NCBI RefSeq assembly: GCF_028583425.1
Contig: NC_072801.1
Location: forward strand, 10,498,001-10,562,000
Direction: 5' to 3'
DNA from: Eublepharis macularius
Taxonomy: Eukaryota; Chordata; Lepidosauria; Squamata; Eublepharidae
Length of the DNA stretch: 64,000 nt
A program made the translations under genes and the position numbers. Positions 22,584 through 36,884 of this stretch are shown here, piece by piece. Within the stretch, counting starts at the first letter, position 1. The number at the start of each line of letters is the position of its first letter. The notes under the pieces are model-generated. The model searched no databases. It was not told the DNA's origin and saw only the letters and a list, made by a program, of their open reading frames with translations.

Positions 22584-22976
22584 CAGGGCTTTTTTTCTAG
22601 GAAAAGAGGTGGTGGAACTCAGTGGGTTGCCCTCAGTGAAAATGGTCACATGGCTGGTGGCCCCGCCCCCTGATCTCCAGGCAGGGGGAGTTGAGATGGC
22701 CCTCCGCTCAGCGGCACGGAGGGCCATCTCAACTCCCCTCTGTCTGGAGATCCCTCATGGTCCAGCTTGATCAGAGGTGGTGGAACTCAGTGGGTTGCCC
22801 TCGGAGAAAATGGTCACATGGCTGGTGGCCCCGCCCCCTGATCTCCAGACAGAGGGGAGTTGAGATTGCCCTCCGCGCCGCCAAGGAGATCAGGGGGCGG
22901 GGCCACCAGCCATGTGACCATTTTCAAGAGGTTCCAGAACTCCGTTCCCCCGTGTTCCCCCTGAAAAAAAGCCCTG
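22584..22976. mobile_element. hAT-like palindromic MITE, copy 2 (chimeric)
   Basis: 393 bp with the family ends, but built from two partial units. The first runs to about 22751; then a 24-nt filler (22752-22775) is followed by a second start at gtggtggaactcagtgggtt. No 8-bp duplication flanks it (ctcacaca versus gttttaga). It takes up over half of the last TNRC18 intron. Confidence 0.85.
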
Positions 22977-23095
22977 GTTTTAGAGAAGAGCCTTACCTAC
23001 AAAGCCTGCCGGGCATTGTTCTCTCTCTTTTACTACTTGCTCAGGTTTTTTTCCCCTGCAAGCAGAAGGAACTGGCTCTAGTCTGACATACACAC

Positions 23096-23170
23096 CTCCA
23101 TGAAGTCCTTCCTCTGGCTGGAAGCCTGCAGAGCAGTTGAGAGGCTTCTGCCAGATTTCTGATCCCAGCG
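23096..23170 (-). CDS. TNRC18: TNRC18 exon, BAH-domain insert
   Basis: 75 nt, 25 codons (1310-1334), RWDQKSGRSL to SSQRKDFME, phase 0 at both ends. The acceptor is gatgtcag, the donor GAG/gtgtgt. This segment between the two BAH halves is present in TNRC18 and not in the paralogue BAHCC1 as I know it. Being 75 nt and symmetric, it could be skipped without a frameshift. Confidence 0.9.
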
Positions 23171-23484
23171 CTGACATCGGGAATACCAAGCAAAGGACGG
23201 GGTGGGTAGGGAGAGAAAACAAACACAGGAACAAGGTAAGATTAGAATACAACACCCAGCTTTGTTCATTTGAGCACCTTCAGAGGGAAGAGGGTATAAT
23301 CTCCCAGTATCCTTTCTTCTTCTGTCCACTGTCTGAGACTTGAATGTTCTTTCTCTCACTTTTCTGCCATAAGACAGCAGTCAATCCTTCTCTTATATGG
23401 GGAACTAAAACCCTAGCCAACTCCGGCTCATGCCTCTGCTCACGGGGAACATTATACAGGCACTGGCATTGCAATGTCTGTGAG

Positions 23485-23718
23485 CAGGGCTTTTTTTCTG
23501 GGAAAAGGGGTGGTGGAACTCAGTGGGTTGCCCTCGGAGAAAATGGTCACATGGCTGGTGGTCCGCCCCCTGATCTCCAGACAGAGGGGAGTTGAGATGG
23601 CCCTCAATCTCAACTCCCCTCTGTCTGGAGATCAGGGGGCGGGGCCACCAGCCATGTGACCATTTTCAAGCGGTTCCGGAACTCCGTTCCACTGCGTTCC
23701 TGCTGAAAAAAAGCCCTG
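23485..23718. mobile_element. hAT-like palindromic MITE, copy 3
   Basis: 234 bp with family ends and exact 8-bp duplications tctgtgag (23477-23484, 23719-23726). Short subtype. Confidence 0.92.
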
Positions 23719-24962
23719 TCTGTGAGGGCACCAGTTTTGTGGGTAGGCACAACTAGCTATCAGTAGATACTGGCTTCCACTCCCCTTACCGCAAGCAACT
23801 TAAATTACATTGTTGCAGTAATACAGATTAAAGCACATTATACAAAGCAATACACATGTATTCTAAGCGAACTTCTGCACTTTGCATGAACTGTCTTGTA
23901 TCTTTTAGTGTTGTATAACCAATACAGGTGGGCTTTCATCTTTGACAGCTAATTGAAAGTAGTGGACACTATAAAGATGAATGTTCTCCAATCACAGAAT
24001 GGACCAATGGTGATGTACTTACTTAACTTTTTCTGTTACTTTTCACAGATTTATAGTTTTGTTTTGCAAGCTGGATATAAAGTCACATTTTGGCTATTTA
24101 GGGTGTTATGCAATAGAAAATAGGAATATTAAATTAAGCATTAAACCAATCATAGTTTATCTATGCTATCACATGAAAAAGATCTTAGCTTTCTGCATAA
24201 GATAACTTATAAAAATGCCAACTCAGATAGTATGTCAGAGTTCTGACTGGAAGAAATCTCTTGAGGATCTAGGTGAGAATTTTACCATTGCTATGGGAAT
24301 CTTAATGCATTTCATAGAAACTTTGATTGTTTTAAACTTAGAATTAATTAGGAAATGTTAGCAAACCTAATTCTTATTGCTTTTCTGTGTTCCCTCTCTG
24401 TAGGATTTATATTAATATTCACATATGTTTTGATATCTTGCTTCTTTAAACTAGAGTGTATTTCAGCAAAAAGAAATAAATAAATTCCAGAAGGACTCTG
24501 TGTGTCTTGATGGGGAAAAATATTGCAAGAAGAACCCTATGAATATCTTTGTACCGATAAGCAAACTTGTTCAAAGAGCAAGTTCTGTTTTGCAGGTCTT
24601 AACTTATTGCTGAAAGCTGTCCCAGAGTAAAGATAAATCTTTAGTCTGAGATAGTGGAAGCCTTTAGCGAAACACGGATAAGAATCCGTTACAACATCAT
24701 AGGCTGGGAAATTTCAAGCAACTTGCGGAGCTTCCTGTGACAGTGAAAGAAACAGGGGAGCCTCCACTGGCATGAAGTTCCATGCGCACCCCGGAACACC
24801 CCTGGGAATGCGATTCAGGGCACAGAATGTTCAGATGAACAAAGCAACCCATCCGCCCTGATGCTGGGCTCGCTTTTCAAAGGGCAAGAGACGAATTCCT
24901 CTCCCTTTCCAAGCTAGAACCTCGGCCTGCCGCTTTCCTTATCAGAACAGGATGCCCGGTCA

Positions 24963-25400
<438 letters not shown>

Positions 25401-25589
25401 TCAGGCTGACTGTGGGTTTAAACTTGAGTCTCTTCGGTCCTTGTCCAGCCCTCTAATCGCTGTCCCAGCTCTTCTTTTGCTTGTTACCCTTTATTTTATT
25501 TTTTACATTTTACTTCACATTTACCCCAATATTCTCCCCAATGGAAACTCGAAGTGGCTTAGAACATTCTCTTTTCTCTATTTTATCCT

Positions 25590-26092
25590 CATATTATTGG
25601 CACCCAGAAGGCCCTAGGTTCAATCCCCAGCATCTCCAGTTAAAAGGATCAGGTAGCAAATTGCCCAGTAGCACCTTTAAGACTAACCACCTTTATTGTA
25701 AGCTCTCTTTGTCAGATGCCGTGTCAGATGCATCTGATGAAGAGAGCGGTGGTTCTCAAAAGCTTATGCTACAATAAAGTTGCATCTGACGAAGAGAGCT
25801 GTGGTTCTCGAAAGCTTATGCTACAATAAAGTTGCATCTGACGAAGAGAGCTGTGGTTCTCAAAAGCTTATGCTACAATAAAGTTGCATCTGATGAAGAG
25901 AGCTGTGGTTCTCGAAAGCTTATGCTACAATAAACTTGCATCTGATGAAGAGAGCGGTGGTTCTCAAAAGCTTATGCTACAATAAAATTGCATCTGATGA
26001 AGAGAGCTGTGGTTCTCGAAAGCTTATGCTACAATAAAGTTGCATCTGATGAAGAGAGCTGTGGTTCTCAAAAGCTTATGCTACAATATACA
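25590..26092 (+). repeat. 52-bp minisatellite within a dispersed repeat
   Basis: A SINE-like start (aggttcaatccccagcatct, 25598-25660) is followed by the arm gcacctttaagactaaccac and then about seven copies of a 52-bp unit (25731-26092; gcatctgatgaagagagc, ttctcaaaagcttatgctac). Units alternate cgaaagc/caaaagc, showing some divergence. It lies in the TNRC18 intron between 25206 and 27836. Confidence 0.88.
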
Positions 26093-26944
26093 CCTGTATA
26101 AGATGTGGCTCTATTTGCTGGGTGGGCTCACGTGAACAGGGAAAATAACACAAGGCGTTTGAAAAATGGTGTACGATCCAAGTCAGTGAGCCAGAACTCT
26201 TGTACATTCTTTGTCGAACCGACATATTCAACGGCATGCTTGGGTTTGGTGCTGTGTAATGTGTGAAGCAAAGTAGCAGGACTTCCATCGAAAAAGAAAG
26301 GGCTTTGTTTCCACAGGTACTGGGACTTTGGGAGTATTTGATGCCTATGACTACAGGCCAAGTGGCAGAATCAGGCTCCTAATACAGATTCTGGGGTCAC
26401 TCTTGGAACTGAAACAGAAAGAAAGCCTCAAGTTTGGAGACTTTGCAATTGCAGACAAATGTAAAAATACAAAGGCAGATTCTTCCCCTAGAGCCTTCTC
26501 CCTTGCTGGTTCATGGCTAAAGCTTTGTATGCTCTGAGCTAAAGGAATGGAAATTCTGCAGACCGTGCTATTTGGATACACTAGGGTATACTGCACTGGC
26601 CCACAGACTGGTATTCAAATCAGCCAGTCCCCGATTTGAATTTCCCTTGTTGTCCTAAACTAATTAGGGCTCTGCTCTTAGGCATAGCCCGGGGCTAAAT
26701 GTCCCATTTAAGAGAGATGAAGCTCCACTCTTTGGCACCAATGAGTGTCAAGGGCTGCTCAGTTACAGGGTGTGAAAGAGGTCTGAAATCTTTGCTGTAA
26801 ACACACAACTTCCTGCATTAGCAACTGCCAACTTGCTTAAGTTGGATTGGGGGCCAGATATGTTTTTAAATGCATTCTTCTCTCCTTTAAAAGCACCCAT
26901 AAATCCCTACCCCTCTTTTTAAAAAACGCTTGCACAAACCATGG
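26093..26944. other. Intronic stretch, nothing recognised
   Basis: Unique-looking intron sequence. Short open frames exist on both strands without family similarity. Confidence 0.4.
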
Positions 26945-27120
26945 AACAACATTCAAAAATTGATCTTGGCCTTGTATGTATTTTTGTGCTGGTCTGTGAC
27001 TGTAATCATTCATTCATTCATTCATTCATTCATTCATTCATTCATTCATTCAATTTTAGTTCTGGGTCACTAGTCGGCCTAGGAGATGTTACCCTGACCA
27101 TACTGGAATGCACAGTAGTG
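26945..27120 (+). repeat. LINE 3' tail with ATTC microsatellite
   Basis: ttgtgctggtctgtgactgt resembles the end of the R4-like element at 15371-15390 and is followed by an uninterrupted CATT/ATTC run (27006-27052). Confidence 0.6.
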
Positions 27121-27257
27121 ACTTAAAATCCTAGTAAAATGAAAGACAGTCAAATATAGACCCAGAGGTTGGATCCACTGTTTCTCCTTCTCCCTCTCTG
27201 CCTGCCCCCTCCATTTTTCTCTCCCCTCGCTCCCTCTTTCTGTCTCTGAGAGTGTGA

Positions 27258-27764
27258 CTACAAGTGACTTTCTTCACGTGGAGAACACTAGATTTTTCTT
27301 GCAAGGTGACCTGGGAAGTGACGTCCGAGTGGTCCTTCCCCTCTCTGTTAGAATCGCTGCCTGAAGAGCCACAAGAGGGCTTCGTTTGGGGGCGGGCAGC
27401 TGCTACTTTCTCCCAGGGCGTCCTGCGGGCTGCCTGCTCCCAGGGAGCTGCTCTGGAGAAAGTGGCCGCATTGGTGAAGCTTCAGCCACAGTGACAGCAG
27501 AAGAATCTGCAGCAGATCCTCCCACTGTTGCTGCAGCTGAAGCTTCACCAATGCGGCCACTTTCTCCAGAGCAGCTCCCTGGGAGCAGGCAGCCCGCAGG
27601 ACGCCCTGGGAGAAAGTAGCAGCTGCCCGCCCCCAAACGAAGCCCTCTTGTGGCTCTTCAGGCAGCGATTCTAACAGAGAGGGGAAGGACCACTCGGACG
27701 TCACTTCCCAGGTCACCTTGTGAGAAAAATCTAGTGTTCTCCACGTGAAGAAAGTCACTTGTAG
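27258..27764. mobile_element. 507-bp near-perfect foldback element
   Basis: Arms 27258-27485 and about 27537-27764 are reverse complements with very few differences; the loop is about 50 nt. Ends read CTACAAGTGACTTTCTTCAC and its complement, flanked by or including TA, which would fit a Tc1/mariner-type TA target, but this is inference. There is no transposase. It lies in the TNRC18 intron, 72 bp from the donor of the large exon. Confidence 0.88.
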
Positions 27765-27812
27765 CTTTGCTCTGAGACAACAGACCCTGCTTGCTTGTCT
27801 TGCATCAACTCA

Positions 27813-29186
<1,374 letters not shown>

Positions 29187-29229
29187 TTAGGATGGCATTT
29201 ACAGCACACCAGGATCCTGCCCTACCACT

Positions 29230-29320
29230 CCCATAGTGAGGAATAATTTATTATATACATTATATTATATACATATATATAGTGTATATAATATATAATA
29301 TTATATACATATAGCCGTTT
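29230..29320. repeat. AT-rich, partly palindromic microsatellite
   Basis: Repeated tata/atat units with local palindromes (for example gtatataatatataatatta). It lies in the intron close to the large exon. Confidence 0.7.
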
Positions 29321-29533
29321 AAAGACCATCTATCCCTCCAGCCCAAGGTGCTGTCAATGCTTTTACACAAGCAAACTGTGGAACCCAGAATGGGCTTCTA
29401 TCAATAGGGGTGGGCTTGACTCTCAAAGGCAAGATCCACCAGGGGTGGAGAGCAGGGGTAGTCTCCACTCTAAAAACATTTTTGAGGAAACTCTTTATTC
29501 CCACCCCTATCCCAAACAGCAATCACTCACATC

Positions 29534-29736
29534 CAGGCCTTTTTTTCTGGGGAAAGAGGTGGTGGAACTCAGTGGGTTGCCCTCGGAGAAAATGGTCACA
29601 TGGCTGGTGGCCCCGCCCCCTGATCTCCAGGCAGAGGGGAGTTGAGAGATCAGGGGGCGGGGCCACCAGCCATGTGACCATTTTCAAGAGGTTCCGGAAC
29701 TCCGTTCCCCCGTGTTCCCCCTGAAAAAAAGCCCTG
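29534..29736. mobile_element. hAT-like palindromic MITE, copy 4
   Basis: 203 bp, the shortest complete copy, lacking most of the central region. Exact duplications ctcacatc (29526-29533, 29737-29744). Confidence 0.92.
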
Positions 29737-29744
29737 CTCACATC

Positions 29745-30768
29745 TATGGAAAATGCTCCAGCACTGTGGTTTAGGATGCTGTTACAGAAAGAACTAAACC
29801 TGGCTTTTGAGATGCTGCCTAATCTGGCCTGTACTCAGAACTGGTTCAAGGTATTCGCCCATTCACCTTCCAGGCCAGCTGGAAGCAAGTAGAATCTCCG
29901 CAGCAGATTCATCCCCTCCTCACTGTGCAGCCCCACACCAGTTGCTTAGGTGGCTTAGCTTGAGAACCAGCTGTGCCTACACACCTGTGAAGTTCTGGGG
30001 CATGTGTGCAAGAGACACCCATGCTGCACCCCCCACCCCCAGAGCACTTGCAGTAGACAAGCCCTACCCCAGTTTGCCTGCTATAGCGATGATGGAACTA
30101 TGGCAGCGTTTACAGAACAGAACAGCGTTTACAGAATGCTTTCTTTTAGCATTCTAACAGCTTCACGTATATTATCTTGGTATTCCTTACAAACAAACCT
30201 CTAAAGTCAGTCTGTATGGTTACCTTCACATTGGAGACAAGCAGGTAGAAATCTAATGGCTTGCATCTGCTAAGCTCCTAGAGATGGTTGGGCATTACAG
30301 AGCGGCATCTCTGGATTTTTTTTTTTCAAATTCAAGCTTGTCTGAGTAGCAGTGCAGCTTGGAACAAATCCTTTTAGCTACAGCAGTGATGTTGGGTGAA
30401 GACAATCCACCGCTCAGATATACGTTCTTTTTGATAGGGGTGGGGGGCAAGGGATCCTCAGCAGGTAAAACCATGGCAAAACCTGCTTAGCACACAAAAG
30501 ATTCCAGGACCTCGAGCGTCATCCCTTGAAAGAATCTCACAGTGCAGAGAAAGACCACTCGCTACCTGAGACCCTGGAAAACCCCTGCCAGTCAGAGTAG
30601 ACAACGCCGAGCCTGACAGACCAACGGTTCAACTCTTCACACATTCACGTTCAGCCAAGAGGGTTGAATCTGCTTTCCTCTGCATTGCTGCCAGCTCTAA
30701 AGGTTGCAAAATTTGGCTGAGCACAGCATGTAAGCAAGCAAAACTTAAAAGAGGTTGGCATCTCGTAC
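29745..30768. other. Intronic stretch with a SINE fragment
   Basis: Positions 30460-30640 resemble the tRNA-derived SINE body also seen at 41182-41350 (tacctgagaccctggaaaac, cagtcagagtagacaac). The rest is unassigned. Confidence 0.5.
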
Positions 30769-30933
30769 CAGTTTTTTGTTTGATGTTTGGTTTCCTCCCA
30801 CGACCTTTGCCCTTTGCCACTGGCTCCTCTGATCCCATCCCGCTTCCCTCTTTTCCTTCTCCAGTATTCTTACTGGACTTGCGGCTGCGACGCTTCGTGC
30901 TGGGCACCAAAAGGGCAGGAGAGGGCTCCGCAC
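30769..30933 (-). CDS. TNRC18: TNRC18 exon, basic linker after the Tudor-like module
   Basis: 165 nt, residues 735-788 (AEPSPALLVPSTKRRSRKSS to GRGRKPNIKQKT) plus the split codons 734 (Cys) and 789 (Glu). The AT-hook-like GRGRKP near the end suggests DNA contact. The acceptor is gttacag; the donor is ACTG/gtacga, slightly off consensus but required by phase. Confidence 0.92.
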
Positions 30934-31330
30934 CTGTAACAGTCAACAGCCATGCTTGGCTCTGGTGCCCTTGGCACATCTCTTCTGCCACCCGCCACCC
31001 CACCCACCAGCGCAACAGGCAAACGTGTCTGAGAAGTGTCAGTGAGCTCAGCAAATCCCACTCACAATTTTCTGGCTGTTGCTTGTATTCCCCCTCCTCT
31101 CAAATATGAGCAGGGTCGAAAGTGAATGCAGTGGCATGCAAAGCTCAATCTCTTCAAAAGAACTTTGCTACCACCTCTCGCGTGGTATGTCTCTTCTGCA
31201 GCAGAAGGGAGATCAGGAGGGAAGCACAGTCCACAAGATGGGCCCTTGAATTTAGTGTGTAATAATCCTGCTTCATTGGATGAAGCAAGCTCTGGCGCTC
31301 ACAAATGCTTCAGTGACAATAAACTTTTTA

Positions 31331-31669
<339 letters not shown>

Positions 31670-31984
31670 TTACAAGGAATAGAAATAAGCCTGGGCGTCC
31701 GTCTGAAGACATGGGCATAAAAGCACCCCAAGACAGTGAACCTGCATACTAGAGCATACTAGCTGACTTGTGGAACCCGCTGCCACAAGATGTGGTGGTG
31801 TGGGCCATTGGCTTAGAAGGGGGAAGACACATTTATGGACGATATTAGCCACAATTACCAAAGTGGACCTTCTCTGAGTTCAAAAGCAGAATGCTTTGGA
31901 CTTCCACGTGTTGGGGATAGCTGTTGCCAATGGGGGGCCCTGCTTGTGGACGTACCTGTGCAGGTGACTGGCCTCTGTCAAACA

Positions 31985-32300
31985 TAAGAAATGCCTGCTG
32001 GATCAGACCAGTGGTCCATCCAGCCCAGCATCCTCTTTCACACAGCAGCCAACCGACTGCCCTGGAGGGTCAAACAAACAGGGCAATTGCTGGTGCTCAG
32101 AAGTTTGCAGATGGAGTCTCTGTTCTGTCACCAGGGCTAGTAGCCGCCACTGAAGGACCTCTCCTCCATGAATCTATATAACCCCCTTTGAAAGGCATCT
32201 GTGCTCGTGGCTATCACCACGTCCATTGGCATTGTTTAACTACCCATTGAGTAAAGAAAAACTTCCTTTTGTCTGTCCTGAACCTATTGGCCAACAATTT
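31985..32300 (-). mobile_element. CR1-like LINE 3' fragment
   Basis: Contains ctgctggatcagaccagtgg, cagcatcctctttcacacag and, further on, gtaaagaaaaacttccttt, blocks that recur in amniote CR1-type repeats. Orientation is inferred. No ORF. Confidence 0.5.
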
Positions 32301-32483
32301 CATTGACGGAATGGCTCTCACCGATAATTATCTGCTTCCACCAGTCCTTCGCCCATCTGTGTGACCTGCCAAACCTCAGAAAACCTTACAGGGGACCTTA
32401 CAGGGCCTAACACACACAAACAAGGTGCAATCCCACTTCAGGGAGTAGCTTAGACCAAAAGACACAGGCCTCCGCATTGCTCA

Positions 32484-32729
<246 letters not shown>

Positions 32730-33250
32730 CTACTCAAGGCATACAACCCACTACAGACAATTTCATGGCAATGCCGCATCACCCTGTAGTGTGGGGTGCT
32801 AATGAAAGAAGGCCCATAACTCGGCAACCGAAGCAGCCACAATCTGCAATCAGTTGGTACATTTGAATTGGAGAGGGAGGCAGTCCCATTTTCAGTCCCT
32901 GACATCTCTCGTTTTAGACGCTTAGGAAGACGGTGCGGGGCCTTTCTGTGTCTCAGGTCTGATGCCCGTGGATAATTCTGAGCTAGATGGAGCAACGGCA
33001 CAGCTCAGTATATTCAAAGTATTTACATGCCCCTCTTTTTCCTGACAGCTCAGGAAAGCACCAAAAGGGACTATACCTTTGGCATGCAATCCGCATGATG
33101 GGAATGGCAGAAATTAAACACGAAAGAACACAACTGACAATGCAAAACAGTTTAATGAGGAGGCTGAAGCAAGGGCCAAGGAAAAGGGTTTTGAACGCTT
33201 GGAATATTCAGGGCCGGGGGAGGCTGCCTCGCAGAGGGCCCAGGACTTAC

Positions 33251-33326
33251 CGCCTCTTGCAGCAGCTGCTCCAAACAGTAGATATGGGGACGATTCCCTC
33301 GCTCGCCTTCCACCACCACGCGGTAT
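33251..33326 (-). CDS. TNRC18: TNRC18 exon, first Tudor-like fold, end
   Basis: 76 nt, residues 634-658 (YRVVVEGERGNRPHIYCLEQ LLQEA). It completes codon 633 (Ile) and ends in phase 0 at GCG/gtaagt. The acceptor is cgcttttcag. Confidence 0.94.
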
Positions 33327-34132
33327 CTGAAAAGCGCAAACCCAAAACACAAGTGAAAGAGAGGTGGAGGCAGCCGAGGAAGACACAGAGAGTGGGACGG
33401 AGCAAAGGGTAGAGAGGCTTGGAATGTCTTTTGCTAAACTTTCTGGTAGTGCAATTTTAAACATTCGTTTGGTGACATTTTATCCAGCCCTTCCTCCAAG
33501 GTGCACAGCACAACATTCTAAGCACACAAATAGCATGCTGTACAGACCATCCAATTACCACAGGAGAAATGCAAAAGAACCATGACATTTATTCTATCCA
33601 GACGTTCAATTCAGTTTGGGGCTACACCGATTAGAAACTGCAGTTATTGTCAGCAGCTGGGATTCTGCTGCAGATGAAAAATGTTATAACTACTAACAAC
33701 CTTGTGGTTTTCTCATCTGGTGCATTTATTTCCTGTTTCTTTTTCCTTTGTTCAGTGGAACTCACTTCAAGCCCCACATCACCCCTCAAGGGTCAAAAAG
33801 GAGCCAGGAAATTTTAAAAAATGAAGCAAGCCAATTATGAGCATTACACAGATCTGCATCTATTAGCTGATTTTGAATACATGGTTTTCTGCTTCTGCTA
33901 GCCATGGGGAAGCCCGAGACACTCAGCGGATCACTGAAGCCCTTCCCAACCGCAATCAGCTTCCGAGATTTCAGCAGGCCCGGCTCAGACTTTGTCAAGC
34001 CTGTTATTGAAATGATAAGGGCTAGGAACTTGATTTTTCATTTTTGGAGAAAAACAAACAACCTGGAGCAGAACTGTACATCACACTGCCCATTCAACTT
34101 CCTGACAATAACTTCTGCCCACGTATAACACA
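33327..34132. other. Intronic stretch, nothing recognised
   Basis: No exon or known repeat is apparent between the Tudor-like exon and MITE copy 5. Confidence 0.45.
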
Positions 34133-34140
34133 TGTACATG

Positions 34141-34457
34141 TAGGGCTTTTTTTCAGCGGGAATGCGGTGGAACGGAGTTCTGGAACCTCTTGAAAATGGT
34201 CACATGGCTGGTGGCCCCGCCCCCTGATCTCCAGACAGAGGGGAGTTGAGATTGCCCTCCGCGCCGCTGGCAATCTAAACTCCCCTCTGTCTGGAGATCA
34301 GGGGGCGGGGCCACTGGCCATGTGACCATTTTCACCGAGGGCGATTTAAACTTTAAAAACTCCCCTCTTGTTCCAGCTAACCCAAAGTGACATCATTGTG
34401 CAGTCCTGAGTTCCACCACTGAGTTCCACCACCTCTTTTCCCAGAAAAAAAGCCCTG
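34141..34457. mobile_element. hAT-like palindromic MITE, copy 5 (long subtype)
   Basis: 317 bp; duplications tgtacatg / tgttcatg with one mismatch. The first base is T instead of C. It carries the additional right-hand segment with tgttccagctaacccaaag shared with copies 7 and 9. Confidence 0.9.
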
Positions 34458-34517
34458 TGTTCATGTCAACATCAGATTGATCAAGATGGGTAGTTGTGAA
34501 AGTTTGTCCATAGCAGT

Positions 34518-34681
34518 AGAAAAGAGCAAGAGTCCAGTAGCACCTATAAGACCAACAAAATTTGTGGTAGGGTAGGAGCTTTTGTGAGTATCTGAAGAAG
34601 TGAGCTGTGGCTCATGAAAGCTCATACCCTACCACAAATTTTGTTGGTCTTATAGGTGCTACTGGACTCTTGCTCTTTTCT
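34518..34681. repeat. Complete palindromic copy of the dispersed foldback family
   Basis: agaaaagagcaagagtccag at the left pairs with ctggactcttgctcttttct at the right; arms of about 60 nt include gtagcacctataagaccaac. The centre is gaagaagtgagctgtggctc. It shows the full structure of which many copies elsewhere are halves. Confidence 0.85.
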
Positions 34682-34859
34682 GTAACAACAGATTGGTTTT
34701 CCACCTTGACTTTTCCCCAGGCCTCGATTTTATGGATTAACAAGCGCCAGGCAGCATCACTGTGCACTGAATTCTAGTCTGCATGAGCTGCTTGAGAATA
34801 CAATTTTGCATCTGAAAAAGGGTATGAAAAATATAACCACCAAGTCCATTCTTTGCTTA

Positions 34860-35000
<141 letters not shown>

Positions 35001-35212
35001 TCAGCAACGTTTTCAAACAGCAGCAGAAACTTTTTTCATCATTCATTTATAAACACAGCCTGCATTGTATCTCAAAACAGTTGCCAGCTCCTGATCCAGA
35101 ATATATCGAGGAGTTTGCAAACATTTCTGACATGGGTGTGTGTGATTTCCCTGTTCACTGACTTTCAGTCACTGGGAGGCACTCCTTTCAGAAAATACTG
35201 ATTTTAGAAAAC

Positions 35213-35460
35213 ACAGAGATCTGTTGTAGCACTGTGGTTAACTGGTTCTGCTGCGAATCAGCACTGTACTGGTTTGGATCCCGCAGCTGCCATGAGCTCA
35301 GTAGGTGGCCTTGGGTAAGCCACTCCTCTCAGCCCAGCTCCCCAGCTGTATTGTGGGGATAATAATAACACTAACTTGTTCACCGTTCTGGGTGAGGCAC
35401 TAATCTGTCTGGAAGAGTGGTATATAAGCGCAGTTGTTGTTGTTGTTGTTATTTATTTGA
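35213..35460 (+). mobile_element. tRNA-derived SINE
   Basis: tRNA-like head (gtagcactgtggttaactgg, ggtttggatcccgcagc), body gtaagccactcctctcagcc, end ggtatataagcgcagttg and a GTT microsatellite tail. Confidence 0.75.
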
Positions 35461-36419
35461 CTAAAAGACACTTACTGCCAGTTGACAGTAATACCAGGAA
35501 TGTGGCCTGAGCCAACTGTTCACACCGTATCCTGACATCTTTCCTCTCATAACGTGATCCCAGATTGATTGGGATTCCCCTGTATCATTATCTTGAAATG
35601 AGAAAGTATCAAATGGGGAAGAGAGGAGAAAATGGCACAAAAGTGGCTATGCTGAAGAGTATCCCCCCGTCCAATGAAATCACCTGCTGGATTTGGAGAC
35701 TAACTTCCATGATGGCAAAATGACTAGAGAAGAATTAGTCAAGCCCCCTTATTTATTTCATATATCTTACAAACATAAAACTCTGCCAGATGGGAAGGGA
35801 CCAGTTGTGGCATTCTAGGGAGAGGCGGTTCCAGAGAAAGGGCAAACATCCTCTTTGGTTCACCATGAACCTGCAAGCTGTCAAATCCCACGATTGCTGG
35901 ACAAGGGAGCTCACTGTTAACCGATGACAGCAGGGATAAAAATTACTGGAGTAGGCTGGGCTTCAAGCTTTCAAAAACAGACTCTGACCAAGTGTGCTCA
36001 GCTCACAGCCAAAAAGGTCCTTTAAACTAGATCTTTTGAATAAAAAAAAGGGAGGCATGAGTGGCTCTAACGAATCAGGTCACTTCACATCCCACAATCT
36101 GCTGCTGTCATGGAAACAGGGAACCATCAAAGAGAAGGGAGGCAAATGCCACTCCAGGTAAGACAAAAGATGAGCCAGCGTCAATGTTTGTGCTTAGATC
36201 TATTAATGGACAGAAGGGTTGGGTCTGACTGGGCCAGGCAGCCACAAAATGTACTAGATGGCTTGGGGAAAGTCGAATTTTGGCATTATGTGAAACCCTA
36301 ATCTAACCAGGGTTAGTAAAATCATCCGAATATGGGCTGCTTCACTAAGAGTCCCGAAGCAAGATCTGCAGCTCATTTACTAAGCACAGACAGTCTTAAC
36401 TATGATTTCCCGTGATGTG
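35461..36419. other. Intronic stretch, nothing recognised
   Basis: No exon or repeat identified with confidence. Confidence 0.4.
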
Positions 36420-36625
36420 TCCTGATCCTGGTACCCCAAGTGAGCCTGATCCCGTCAGATCTCAGAAGCTAAGCAGGGTCGGCTTTGGCTAGTAATTGAA
36501 TGGGAGACCTCCAAGGAAGACCAGGGTTGCAGAGGCAGGCAATGGCAAACCACCTCTGTTAGTCTCTTGCCTTGAAGCCCACCAGGGGTTGCCAAAAGTC
36601 AGCTTGACTTGAGGGCACTCTCCAC
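36420..36625 (+). mobile_element. 5S-rRNA-derived SINE
   Basis: ctcagaagctaagcagggtc, ggctttggctagt and gaatgggagacc match the internal control region of 5S rRNA. The body has caatggcaaaccacctctg and ends near gggcactctccaccac. A reverse copy lies at 43690-43900. Confidence 0.85.
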
Positions 36626-36884
36626 CACTGAATGCAAACCTCCTGGTAAAATCCTGACCCACTCTTTAGAAACGCCCTCTCAGGCAACAGTGAAACTAGT
36701 ATCTGTTGAGGCAAACAAGGATCTGAGTGAGCAGAATCCTAGTTTCACACACTAGCCATAGTTAAGATAAACCAGAGTTCCACATTATGTCTGAACTAAG
36801 CCAATGTCCCAGGGGTTTGTAACCAGTATAAAAGGACGTATCAGCAGCTTATAACTCGCCATGAGCCTTTTGCAAAAGGCAGAG

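Noticed and set aside
25731..26092. CRISPR-like array
   Set aside because: Units are directly tandem without unique spacers; it is a minisatellite in a vertebrate intron.
36420..36625. Functional 5S rRNA gene
   Set aside because: Only the internal control region is 5S-like; the remainder is SINE body, and the sequence is diverged.
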